NCBI GenBank assembly: GCA_041399155.1
Contig: JAWKTI010000004.1
Span: forward strand, 310,001-374,000
Source of the DNA: Zavarzinella sp.
GTDB taxonomy: Bacteria; Planctomycetota; Planctomycetia; Gemmatales; Gemmataceae
DNA: 64,000 nt
Direction of reading: 5' to 3'
Each line of letters starts with the position of its first letter. Position 1 is the first letter of the stretch. The translations under genes and the position numbers were made by a program. Below the pieces are notes generated by a model that did not search any database, was not told where the DNA came from, and saw only the letters and a list, made by a program, of their open reading frames with translations. Below, piece after piece: positions 43,112-50,854 of this stretch.

Positions 43112-43152
43112 GGGAACTTTCGCGGTTAATACTGCGGGACGTTCCCTTTTTT
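43112..43152 (+). terminator. Rho-independent terminator
   Basis: GGGAAC (43112-43117) pairs with GTTCCC (43141-43146); the loop holds a second stem CGCGGT/ACTGCG with one wobble. A T6 run follows. It ends the transcript of the secreted Cys-rich gene. Confidence 0.65.
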
Positions 43153-43197
43153 CATTGATAGTGCTGATTCATTAAGATTTTTTCAGGTATTGCAGGT

Positions 43198-44139
43198 ATG
43201 CGAGTCCTTTTAGCGAATCCCCGTGGCTTCTGTGCTGGTGTCAATATGGCGGTAGAGGCACTGGAAACAGCCATCAAAGCCTATGGCACCCCGCTGTATG
43301 TCTACCACGAAATTGTTCACAACCACTCAATTGTGGAGCGGTTTCGCAATGAAGGGGTGGTTTTTGTGGATTCTGTTGATGAAGTCCCCACCGGGGCAAC
43401 ATTGATGTACAGTGCCCACGGTGTTTCACCTGCGATCCGCGAAGCATCAAAGCAACGCAACCTGCGGACAATCGATGCCACCTGCCCACTGGTGACTAAA
43501 GTGCACACCGAGGCGGTGCGGTATGCCAAAGATGGCTACCACATTATTTTCATTGGCCACGAAGGCCACGATGAAGTGATTGGCACGATGGGTGAAGCCC
43601 CGGATGCCATTACACTGGTCGAATCGGAAGCCGATGTTGCTCAACTACAGTTTGGGGAGGGTGCAAGGCTTGCCTATCTCACCCAGACTACCCTCTCTGT
43701 GGATGAAACCAGGGGGATCATCGCTGCGATCAAAAACCGGTTCCCACAGGTCGTTGGGCCAAACAAGTCCGATATCTGTTACGCCACCCAGAATCGGCAG
43801 GAAGCTGTGCAAATTCTCTCTTCAGAAGTTGATCGGGTGATTGTGCTGGGCAGCCAGAACAGCTCGAATAGTCGGCGACTTCAGGAAATCGCTTTGGCCG
43901 CAGGCAAGCCCGCCTACCTCGTTGATGGGGTAGCGGATCTGTCCGAAAACTGGTTTTCACCCACCGATACGGTGCTCATTACTGCGGGTGCCAGTGCACC
44001 CGAAGAAAAAGTACAGGAAGTGGTGCAATACCTGCAAGCCAACTTCCAGGCGGAAATCGATCAGCGGGTCATTCGACAGGAAGATGTCCACTTCCAACTC
44101 CCACGCGAACTGCGTTCCTTGCCCGTCATCGACGCGTAA
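43198..44139 (+). CDS. ispH: 4-hydroxy-3-methylbut-2-enyl diphosphate reductase
   Basis: A 313-residue iron-sulfur enzyme that makes IPP and DMAPP in the last step of the MEP isoprenoid pathway. The three cluster cysteines are Cys12 (NPRGFCAGV), Cys96 (DATCPLVTK) and Cys194 (SDICYATQNRQ). The substrate His residues lie in YHEIVHN, SAHGVSP and IGHEGHDEV, and SSNSRRL is the phosphate loop. Length and motifs are typical. The ATG at 43198 lacks a strong Shine-Dalgarno, but no upstream start competes. It stands as a single gene after a terminator. Confidence 0.97.
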   Translation: MRVLLANPRGFCAGVNMAVEALETAIKAYGTPLYVYHEIVHNHSIVERFRNEGVVFVDSVDEVPTGATLMYSAHGVSPAIREASKQRNLRTIDATCPLVTKVHTEAVRYAKDGYHIIFIGHEGHDEVIGTMGEAPDAITLVESEADVAQLQFGEGARLAYLTQTTLSVDETRGIIAAIKNRFPQVVGPNKSDICYATQNRQEAVQILSSEVDRVIVLGSQNSSNSRRLQEIALAAGKPAYLVDGVADLSENWFSPTDTVLITAGASAPEEKVQEVVQYLQANFQAEIDQRVIRQEDVHFQLPRELRSLPVIDA

Positions 44140-44242
44140 TCACCTGTCGGCTTGTTACAAAACCCGCTACCAAATCCGTATACCACCCTTTGCAGTGCGG
44201 CACTGGCGGCACGCTCAATGACTTACTTTCAGGAAGAACAAC

Positions 44243-45544
44243 GTGAGATACCTGCAACCTTCATCATTCATCATTTCCAGTATTTTGCTTTTCAGTCTGA
44301 TGCTGGGGTGTGACAAAAAAGAGAAAGAAACAAGTAGTAATTCGCAAGCGAATTCTGCCACACCCAAACCGCCAGCATTTCCCAATTTCCCGAAGGCACC
44401 GCCCACCAAATCGGATACACCTGAAGTGGCAGAATATCTGGCGATGAAAGGCTGGAAACCATATGGAGATATTCGCATTTCCGATGGTAAACCAATGCGA
44501 TATCTTACGATTGCTGATAGTAAAGACCCATTCAAAAATCTGGAATTAACGCAAGAAGACTTTGCAATACTGGGCAAAGTGCAGTCGGTCCAAGTGCTGG
44601 ATCTGCGCAATGTCATCCTGACCGATGCCGGCCTTGCTGAGTTGGGTAAGAACCGGGAAGTTACTTCGATGATTCTCTCTGGAGAGAATGTCACCGATGC
44701 TGGGATTGCCCACCTCGCTCAGTGCAACCAGTTGGATAATCTGACGTTAATACTAATGGACAAAGTGACCGATGCGGGAATCGCGAAACTGGCTCTTTTG
44801 ACCAATGTGGAATCACTCTATCTGCTCAATCTGAAAATTACTGGCAGTGGCTTTGCAGCGTTGCAGAATTGGAAGAAATTACGCTCGCTGACATGTGAAT
44901 ATATGAACGACATTGATGATGAAGGGGCTGCTGCGATTGCCAAACTGCCGAAATTAATGGAACTCAGATTGTCCAGTATTCTGCAGACCAAATTAACCAA
45001 ACAAGGGGTGAAGACAATCGCCGAACAGAACATGCCCTACAAGTTCGAGTTCAACAAGAAACTCCTGGATGATGAATTACTGGAAATTCTCCTGAAAAAG
45101 AACTGGTTGTACGGCCCTGGCAGTCCAGAAGCAGGAAAAAAACAGAAGCCTGCAACAGCGTCAGCCGTCACTTCGATTGATTTTTCAAACAGTACTATGA
45201 CCGATAGCGGACTGAAACTGCTACTGCCGTGTACGGGCACGAAATACCTCTACCTGGGCAGCACCAATGTAACCGATGGCGGAGTCGCTGAATTAACTGT
45301 GATGTCTGAATTAGCCAGCTTGTCGCTGGAACGCACCGCAGTTACCAATGCCTGCATCTCAGACCTGTTGAAAATGGCTCAACTAGAAACAGTCAACATC
45401 GGCAATACCAGCATTGATGATACCGGCTTCGAACAATTACTGAAGTTGCCGAAATTGAAATCCATTACAGTAGGCGGCAGCAAAGTCACCCCCGCCGCCA
45501 TTCAAAAAGCTAAACAGATGCATCCCAAAATGACGATCTACTAA
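44243..45544 (+). CDS. LRR lipoprotein
   Basis: A 433-residue protein with a lipoprotein signal (FIISSILLFSLMLGC, lipobox LMLGC, Cys23). A Ser/Pro-rich spacer is followed by leucine-rich repeats of the planctomycete 'VTDAGIAHLA' type (TDAGLAEL, VTDAGIAHLAQCNQL, VTDAGIAKLALLTNV, TDSGLKLLLP, VTDGGVAELTVM). These repeats form cysteine-containing LRR solenoids. The start is GTG at 44243 with AGGAAG about 7 nt upstream. It likely sits in the outer or cytoplasmic membrane facing outward and mediates interactions. Confidence 0.85.
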   Translation: MRYLQPSSFIISSILLFSLMLGCDKKEKETSSNSQANSATPKPPAFPNFPKAPPTKSDTPEVAEYLAMKGWKPYGDIRISDGKPMRYLTIADSKDPFKNLELTQEDFAILGKVQSVQVLDLRNVILTDAGLAELGKNREVTSMILSGENVTDAGIAHLAQCNQLDNLTLILMDKVTDAGIAKLALLTNVESLYLLNLKITGSGFAALQNWKKLRSLTCEYMNDIDDEGAAAIAKLPKLMELRLSSILQTKLTKQGVKTIAEQNMPYKFEFNKKLLDDELLEILLKKNWLYGPGSPEAGKKQKPATASAVTSIDFSNSTMTDSGLKLLLPCTGTKYLYLGSTNVTDGGVAELTVMSELASLSLERTAVTNACISDLLKMAQLETVNIGNTSIDDTGFEQLLKLPKLKSITVGGSKVTPAAIQKAKQMHPKMTIY

Positions 45545-45653
45545 GCATCAGTTCTCCCATTCATTTTGACCGCAATTGTTTGTTCACCGGCAGTTAGTCG
45601 CAGGTTTGTTCTTTCAGGGACTGCGGTTCCCTTCAGACGATTTTGCTAATAAC

Positions 45654-45681
45654 CGTCATTCCCGCGATGGCGGGAATCCAG
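45654..45681. repeat. REP-like hairpin (CGTCATTCCCGCG...GGCGGGAATCCAG type)
   Basis: ATTCCCGC (45658-45665) pairs with GCGGGAAT (45670-45677) around a 4-nt loop. The surrounding words CGTCATTCCCGCG and GGCGGGAATCCAGGG match a hairpin widely dispersed in proteobacterial and other genomes. Confidence 0.7.
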
Positions 45682-45738
45682 GGCGAAAGATTTGAATTGG
45701 CATTCTAACGGCGGTTGCAACGGTTGATTAATTGTTGT

Positions 45739-45793
45739 GAGCCGACGGCATTAGCCGCGGAGATCTTGTTCGCACATCTGTCATCGTCGGCTC
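45739..45793. repeat. Inverted repeat GAGCCGACG ... CGTCGGCTC
   Basis: Nine-base perfect arms (45739-45747 and 45785-45793) flank a segment that starts GGCATTAGCCGCGG. Similar GAGCCG-(N)-TTAGCC phrases occur as dispersed elements in planctomycete intergenic DNA, recalled from general knowledge. Confidence 0.55.
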
Positions 45794-45897
45794 GGGTTCA
45801 GAAGGTGGTTTTCGAAAAGTATCTTCTTTCCATATTCTAATAAAGTCAGTCTGATTCGCATGTAATCGCACGATCTGACCTAAGGAAATCCAGCGTT

Positions 45898-46956
45898 ATG
45901 GCAAAGAAAAAGGCAAATTCGGTACCAGAATTGCGGATGCCTGCCGAATGGGAACCGCACGCCTCGACATGGATTGCCTGGCCACATCAGGCTTCGGACT
46001 GGCCAGGCAAAATGACCCCCATTCCGTGGGTGTATGCGGAATTTGTCCGTTTACTCAGCCAGCATGAACTGGTCAATATTGTAGTTTCGACTGCCACCAA
46101 ACTGGCGACCGTGGAAAGCATTCTGGCCAAAGCAGGTGCCGATCCAGCCGCCGTAAAATTGTGGCACTGGCCCACCGATCGCACCTGGACGCGAGATTCC
46201 GGCCCGATTTTCGTTAATAACCGAAACAAGGAGCGGGTGGCACTCGACTGGAAGTTTAATGCGTGGGCAAAGTACGATAATTACCAGCACGATAATCGCC
46301 TGCCGAAGAAAGTCGCTGGTGCGGTAGGCGTCACTTCACTATCGCCGGATTTTCAAGGCAAGCCCATTGTGCTGGAAGGTGGCAGTATTGATGTCAATGG
46401 CACCGGACTGCTGATTTCTACCGAAGAGTGCTTATTAAGCGATGTGCAATGCCGCAACCCAGGGATGACGCGGTCAGATTATGAAGCGGTTTTTGCCAAA
46501 TACCTGGGGATTCGCAAAGTATTATGGTTGGGCAGGGGCATCGCTGGCGATGATACCCACGGTCATGTGGATGATCTGGCACGATTCGTCAATCCCACGA
46601 CCATTGTGCTGGCGGTAGAAGAGAATGAAGACGATGAAAACTATGCCCCCACTCAGACTAATCTGCAGCGGTTGCGGGCGTTGACCGATCCAGATGGCAG
46701 ATCACTGGAAGTGGTCCCAATTCCGATGCCAAATCCGGTGGTGTTTCGCAAGCAGCGCTTGCCTGCCAGCTACGCCAATTTCTACATCGCCAATGGTATT
46801 GTGCTGGTGCCCACCTTCAACGATCCGAAAGACCGACTGGCTCTGGGGATCCTGGCAGACCTGTTTCCCGATCGGACCGTTGTGGGTGTGCACTGCGTCG
46901 ATCTGGTGTGGGGTCTGGGAACACTGCACTGCATGACACAACAGGAACCCAAGTAG
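45898..46956 (+). CDS. Agmatine deiminase family protein
   Basis: A 352-residue guanidino-group modifying enzyme. MPAEWEPHASTWIAWPH is the N-terminal signature; RTWTRDSGPIFV holds a catalytic Asp, VLEGGSIDVNGTG a substrate Glu, RGIAGDDTHGHVDDLARF the His-Asp pair, and the nucleophile Cys345 is in LGTLHCMTQQ near the end. Agmatine to N-carbamoylputrescine is the classical reaction; peptidyl-arginine deiminases share the fold, so the substrate is not certain. No putrescine-pathway partner is adjacent. Confidence 0.9.
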   Translation: MAKKKANSVPELRMPAEWEPHASTWIAWPHQASDWPGKMTPIPWVYAEFVRLLSQHELVNIVVSTATKLATVESILAKAGADPAAVKLWHWPTDRTWTRDSGPIFVNNRNKERVALDWKFNAWAKYDNYQHDNRLPKKVAGAVGVTSLSPDFQGKPIVLEGGSIDVNGTGLLISTEECLLSDVQCRNPGMTRSDYEAVFAKYLGIRKVLWLGRGIAGDDTHGHVDDLARFVNPTTIVLAVEENEDDENYAPTQTNLQRLRALTDPDGRSLEVVPIPMPNPVVFRKQRLPASYANFYIANGIVLVPTFNDPKDRLALGILADLFPDRTVVGVHCVDLVWGLGTLHCMTQQEPK

Positions 46957-47227
46957 CCTATCCACGCCTGCATGATGATTTCATTGCAATATCATGGGTG
47001 CTGGCAAAGGTATTTGCTGCTACTTGATCGAGTTATTTCGAAGGTTGATTCTTTGAAGAGCAATCCCTTCAATGTAGGTGCAGAACCGCATTTGATCCTG
47101 AGTTAATTCAGTGAATCGGCAATTCTTTTTATGAAAATCCCACTTCTGAATTTGGCAAAACGACTGCCCACTGCCCTAATATTGTGTTGCAGTTATATAA
47201 CGAATAAAACATTTAGAGAGGGAAGGA

Positions 47228-47875
47228 ATGAGTGAACTGAATCCGGCGGTGGTACATCAGCAGTTGCAATGGCGATATGCAACGAAAGCGTTTGATCCAA
47301 CCCAAAAAATTCCCCAGCCCACGTGGGAAGTGCTCGAACAGTCGCTGGTGCTGGCACCCTCCAGTTATGGTTTGCAACCCTGGAAGTTCTACGTGGTGAC
47401 CAGTCAGGAAATCAAAGACCAACTACCGGAATTTTCCTGGAATCAGCGTCAACCGGCGGATTGCTCCCACTTTGTGGTGCTGACGATCAAAAAAGATCTC
47501 AGTGAGGCAGATATCGACCGGTACCTGCACCGCATTGTTGAAGTGCGTGGGGGCGAAGTTGCTGCACTGGGTGGTTTCCGCTCGATGATGGTGAATACTT
47601 TGGTGCCACCCAAAGGTTTTGACATTAATGAGTGGGCAGCACGTCAGGTCTACATTGCTCTGGGGCAATTAATGACCACCGCAGCCATTCTGGGTGTGGA
47701 TACCTGCCCAATGGAAGGGATTGTGCCGGCAAAATACGATGAATTGCTGAATTGTAACGCCGAAGGCTATCACACCGTGGTGGCATGTGCCCTGGGCTAT
47801 CGTGCCGCAACCGACCGAGCTGCAACCATGCCGAAGGTGCGATTTGCAACGCACGATGTGGTAAAAGTATTATAA
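47228..47875 (+). CDS. NAD(P)H-dependent nitroreductase family oxidoreductase
   Basis: A 215-residue FMN-dependent enzyme of the NfsB/nitroreductase fold: QWRYATKAFDPTQKI is the N-terminal FMN phosphate region, LAPSSYGLQPWKFYVV the conserved helix, and DTCPMEGIVPAKYDELL the C-terminal half typical of NfsB-type proteins. Probable two-electron reduction of quinones or nitro compounds. The ATG at 47228 has GAGAGGGAAGGA just upstream. Monocistronic, convergent with the PlsY fusion gene. Confidence 0.9.
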   Translation: MSELNPAVVHQQLQWRYATKAFDPTQKIPQPTWEVLEQSLVLAPSSYGLQPWKFYVVTSQEIKDQLPEFSWNQRQPADCSHFVVLTIKKDLSEADIDRYLHRIVEVRGGEVAALGGFRSMMVNTLVPPKGFDINEWAARQVYIALGQLMTTAAILGVDTCPMEGIVPAKYDELLNCNAEGYHTVVACALGYRAATDRAATMPKVRFATHDVVKVL

Positions 47876-47916
47876 TTTCCTCACAATTTCTGCCTCTGTT
47901 GGGTCTGCAGAACAGA

Positions 47917-49083
47917 TTACTTCTGTTGCTGGCTGGGTAAGTTGCCCGCGAATCCCAATGCAATGCCCGAAATGACTATGGTCAACAGGCTCAGGCCCAG
48001 GCTCAACAGGTGCCACTGGGCAAATGCCTCCTTTAACGAGGGATCGCTCAGCCGTTCCAGTCGCAAATCTGCAACCTTGCCAGAAATCAGCCACCCCGCC
48101 CAGACGGTCAGATTCCCTGCTGCAATGATGATCCAGCGGAAATTACCGTGGTGCCGCATTGAATAGGCAGTTATCAATGCTAATCCGGCACATACTGCAT
48201 GCAGAATAAAGTATTTCGGGAAAATTGGCCCGACGGCGGCACCTGCCAGGGCACTGGACAAGGCTTTTTTCTGTTCCGCAGTGCCATTGGCCGTAATATC
48301 AATCCCCACGGTGCGGTCATTCGGTGCGGTCTGGACAACTTCCTCAAACGATCGAAAAATGCTCGGGGCACTGATCAGATTGAACATCACCCCACTGCCA
48401 AACCAGAGTCCCAGTGCCATCACATGGATGGAGCGGGAAAGAGAACGGTTCATTGACGTATCCTTCAAAAGATTTTCTTTGCCAGCCAGCATTCGCCTGG
48501 CGTTGGGGTAGTGCTTCAGCAATACAAACGCCCCACCGACCAGTAAATAAGTGCTGGTGGCCAGATTTGGGAGAGAAAACCACTCGGGCGTGCTGAAATA
48601 TCGGCTCAGCCACAGCACGACCACACCGACCATGGAACCTGCAGAAATCATCCGCGTGCTGGTGGTGGTAGCAATCCAGAACAGGCCCGTAATGGCCGCT
48701 GGCCCGGGCACGAGAACGCAGATTGTTCCCAAACCCGCTGCCACTCCTTTTCCGCCTCGAAAACGAAGATAGATGGGGAATAAATGACCTGCAAATGTCG
48801 CCACGGCGGCACCCACATTCAGGAGCTGTGGAATCCCCCACACGGTGCGATCCGCCACTGCAAACAGGCTGGCAATGCCCACCGGCACTGCACCCTTCAA
48901 AAAGTCGAGCAGAAAGCACAGAATGCCATATTTTCGCCCGAGGGTGCGGCCCAGGTTGGTGGCACCAATGTTGCCACTGCCCACCTGAAACAGATTGACG
49001 CCTTTGGCTCTGGCAATAATCCAGGCAAAAGGCACCGCACCACAGAGATAACACAACGGCCAATACCACCACGCAACGTGCAT
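47917..49083 (-). CDS. plsY: PlsY acyltransferase fused to a DUF4149 membrane domain
   Basis: A 388-residue fusion. Residues 1-208 are PlsY (GSGNIGATN at 35-43, DFLKG at 60-64, GHLFPIYLRFRGGKGVAAGLG, ending VLLKHYPNARRMLAGKENLL), which transfers an acyl group from acyl-phosphate to glycerol-3-phosphate at the membrane. From about 209 a second membrane region of about 180 residues (MNRSLSRSIHVMALGLWFGSG, FILHAVCAGLALITAYSM) resembles DUF4149. No stop separates the parts, and the join lies where PlsY normally ends. The function of the second half is unknown; a role in lipid or membrane homeostasis is plausible. Confidence 0.88.
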   Translation of the reverse strand: MHVAWWYWPLCYLCGAVPFAWIIARAKGVNLFQVGSGNIGATNLGRTLGRKYGILCFLLDFLKGAVPVGIASLFAVADRTVWGIPQLLNVGAAVATFAGHLFPIYLRFRGGKGVAAGLGTICVLVPGPAAITGLFWIATTTSTRMISAGSMVGVVVLWLSRYFSTPEWFSLPNLATSTYLLVGGAFVLLKHYPNARRMLAGKENLLKDTSMNRSLSRSIHVMALGLWFGSGVMFNLISAPSIFRSFEEVVQTAPNDRTVGIDITANGTAEQKKALSSALAGAAVGPIFPKYFILHAVCAGLALITAYSMRHHGNFRWIIIAAGNLTVWAGWLISGKVADLRLERLSDPSLKEAFAQWHLLSLGLSLLTIVISGIALGFAGNLPSQQQK

Positions 49084-49216
49084 AAAAACGCCAATACCTG
49101 TTGGTATTGTTCCTGGCTATTCCTGGTTTTCCTGTTGCGAATTTTATGAAACTTTCTGGCAGCAATGAAACAAGTCAGATACACATAACAAACAAGTCAG
49201 CTATATAACCATCTCA

Positions 49217-49474
49217 TTATCCTTCAAAGGGGACCAGTGTCAGACGCAGCACGTGGCAAATTTTCACCACTGCTGGCAGTGTTAACGTGCGTTGTTGGTT
49301 CAAAAAACGACTGATCTGTGCCGAGTGGACACCACTTTTCTGAGAAAGTTTAATTAATGGCATCCCACTTTCGACGATGGCGGCCCGCAACTGCACGCTG
49401 ATATCGGGCGATTTCTTCCGCGAACGACGTGGTTTCTTTTCTTTCGGTCCATCTTCGGCTGGTGATTTCGACAT
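49217..49474 (-). CDS. Small XRE-family HTH regulator
   Basis: An 85-residue protein. A basic N-terminal tail (EKKPRRSRKKSP) precedes one helix-turn-helix of the XRE type: IVESGMPLIKLSQKSGVHSAQISRFLNQQRTLTLPAVVKICHVL. GGAGAG precedes the ATG at 49474. It lacks any ligand-binding domain. It is divergent from the DUF1559 locus and may regulate a neighbour, but no operator is visible. Confidence 0.82.
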   Translation of the reverse strand: MSKSPAEDGPKEKKPRRSRKKSPDISVQLRAAIVESGMPLIKLSQKSGVHSAQISRFLNQQRTLTLPAVVKICHVLRLTLVPFEG

Positions 49475-49733
49475 CTGAAAAACTCTCCATCGTATCAGAA
49501 GTAGGGCTCATCTTATTTGCTGTTCCTCCCACTGCTGGTGGGCACAAAACAACATTTCAAAAAAAAATCCCAATCACTTGCCATGGAAGTTTGGATCGGA
49601 TAAGAAACCTTAGCGCAACTGAGATTCAGTATCAATAGATTGTCACCACCAATCTTCTGAATCGGTGATACGCATGAATTTCCCTGGATTTTGATTGCTT
49701 TTTCTGAAAATATTCAGAAACGGAGGTAGTAAA

Positions 49734-50615
49734 GTGAATCGTACATCGAAGAATAGGCTTATATTGAGACGTGGTTTCACTCTGATTGAACTGCTGGTCG
49801 TGATCGCCATTATTGCCATTCTGATTGGGTTGCTGTTGCCCGCTGTGCAAAAAGTGCGGGAAGCTGCCAATCGGGCATCGTGTTACAACAATCTGAAGCA
49901 GATTGGCATCGCACTACATGGTTATCACGATACCCGCGAGCGTTTCCCAAATGCAGATACGGCTTCGTTTGGCAGTAGTTTCACGGAATTGCTGCCTTAT
50001 ATCGAACAAGGCAATCTGGAACGGGGCTACAATCACACCCTGCCACCGACGACACCACCAAATAATGCTGTAACTTCCATCCCGGTAAAGCTTTACCGCT
50101 GTCCTTCGATGGTGCCCCCTCCCAATCCCATCGCGGGCGATGTGGCATGGAGCAGCTACGTCGCATCCGTCGGAAATGCCCACGCCTGGTACAATGCCGC
50201 AGGCAGTAACGGCATGATTGCCCGACTGACCACCGCACCGAACGGTACACGGATGGCCGACATTACTGATGGCACGTCGAATACGATTGCTTTTGGCGAA
50301 ACCAACTATCGGATGCCCGATTACATGTACACGAGTGGACCGAATCTCGGCCAACTGCGTGGAGGACTGGGTGCCTGGGCCTGGGGCTATCCCGGCTACA
50401 GCTTTGCTTCCACCTTCATTGGGCAGAACACCCACCTGCAAACGACTAATTACGGCATGATTGATCGCCTGCAATCGTTCCGCAGCGACCATTCCGGTGG
50501 CTGCAACTACCTGTTTGGCGATGGCTCTGTGAGAATGCTTCGCGATGGTCTGGCACTGCCCACCTTTCAGGCGTTAAGCACCCGCAATGGTGGGGAAGTT
50601 CCCGGAGAATACTAA
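49734..50615 (+). CDS. DUF1559 prepilin-like secreted protein (second copy)
   Basis: A 293-residue protein with the pilin-like segment RRGFTLIELLVVIAIIAIL at 13-31, the AVQKVREAANRASCYNNLKQIG block, and a C-terminal HSGGCNYLFGDGSVRML. It ends NGGEVPGEY, close to the first copy's NGGEVPGDF. The start is GTG at 49734 with GGAGGT at 7 nt spacing; an upstream in-frame TTG (49695) is less likely. A small lipoprotein gene begins in the next base after its stop, so the two are translationally linked. Confidence 0.92.
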   Translation: MNRTSKNRLILRRGFTLIELLVVIAIIAILIGLLLPAVQKVREAANRASCYNNLKQIGIALHGYHDTRERFPNADTASFGSSFTELLPYIEQGNLERGYNHTLPPTTPPNNAVTSIPVKLYRCPSMVPPPNPIAGDVAWSSYVASVGNAHAWYNAAGSNGMIARLTTAPNGTRMADITDGTSNTIAFGETNYRMPDYMYTSGPNLGQLRGGLGAWAWGYPGYSFASTFIGQNTHLQTTNYGMIDRLQSFRSDHSGGCNYLFGDGSVRMLRDGLALPTFQALSTRNGGEVPGEY

Positions 50616-50795
50616 ATGTTGAAGCGATTTTTTGCAACATTGCTGCTTTGGACTGCAATAATATCGGTGGGGTGCGACGACCAATCGTCTTCTGGTAGTG
50701 GAACACCCACAATCACAGGAACGCAGACCATCCCCAAAGAAGTAGGTGGGGCACCCGAAGACGCCTTACCCCCACATTTGAAAAAGAAAGGTTAG
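50616..50795 (+). CDS. Small lipoprotein downstream of DUF1559
   Basis: A 59-residue protein with a lipoprotein signal (MLKRFFATLLLWTAIISVGC; lipobox SVGC, Cys20) and a short Ser/Gly/Pro-rich tail ending in PPHLKKKG. The ATG follows the DUF1559 stop without a gap (TAAATG), a strong sign of coupled translation. Small lipoproteins next to DUF1559 genes recur in planctomycetes, suggesting a role in anchoring or assembling the pseudopilin-like protein, which is an inference. Confidence 0.75.
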   Translation: MLKRFFATLLLWTAIISVGCDDQSSSGSGTPTITGTQTIPKEVGGAPEDALPPHLKKKG

Positions 50796-50854
50796 CATGC
50801 CACTATTGGTATGATAATGTATAACAAAATTGATCGTTACTCAGGAGATTTCCG

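Larger units (their letters stand above)
45545..45897. other. Non-coding spacer with two dispersed-repeat hairpins
   Basis: A 353-bp gap with no coding frame. It contains a REP-like hairpin at 45654-45681 and a second palindromic element at 45739-45793, both listed separately. The promoter of the agmatine deiminase gene should lie towards 45860. Confidence 0.5.
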
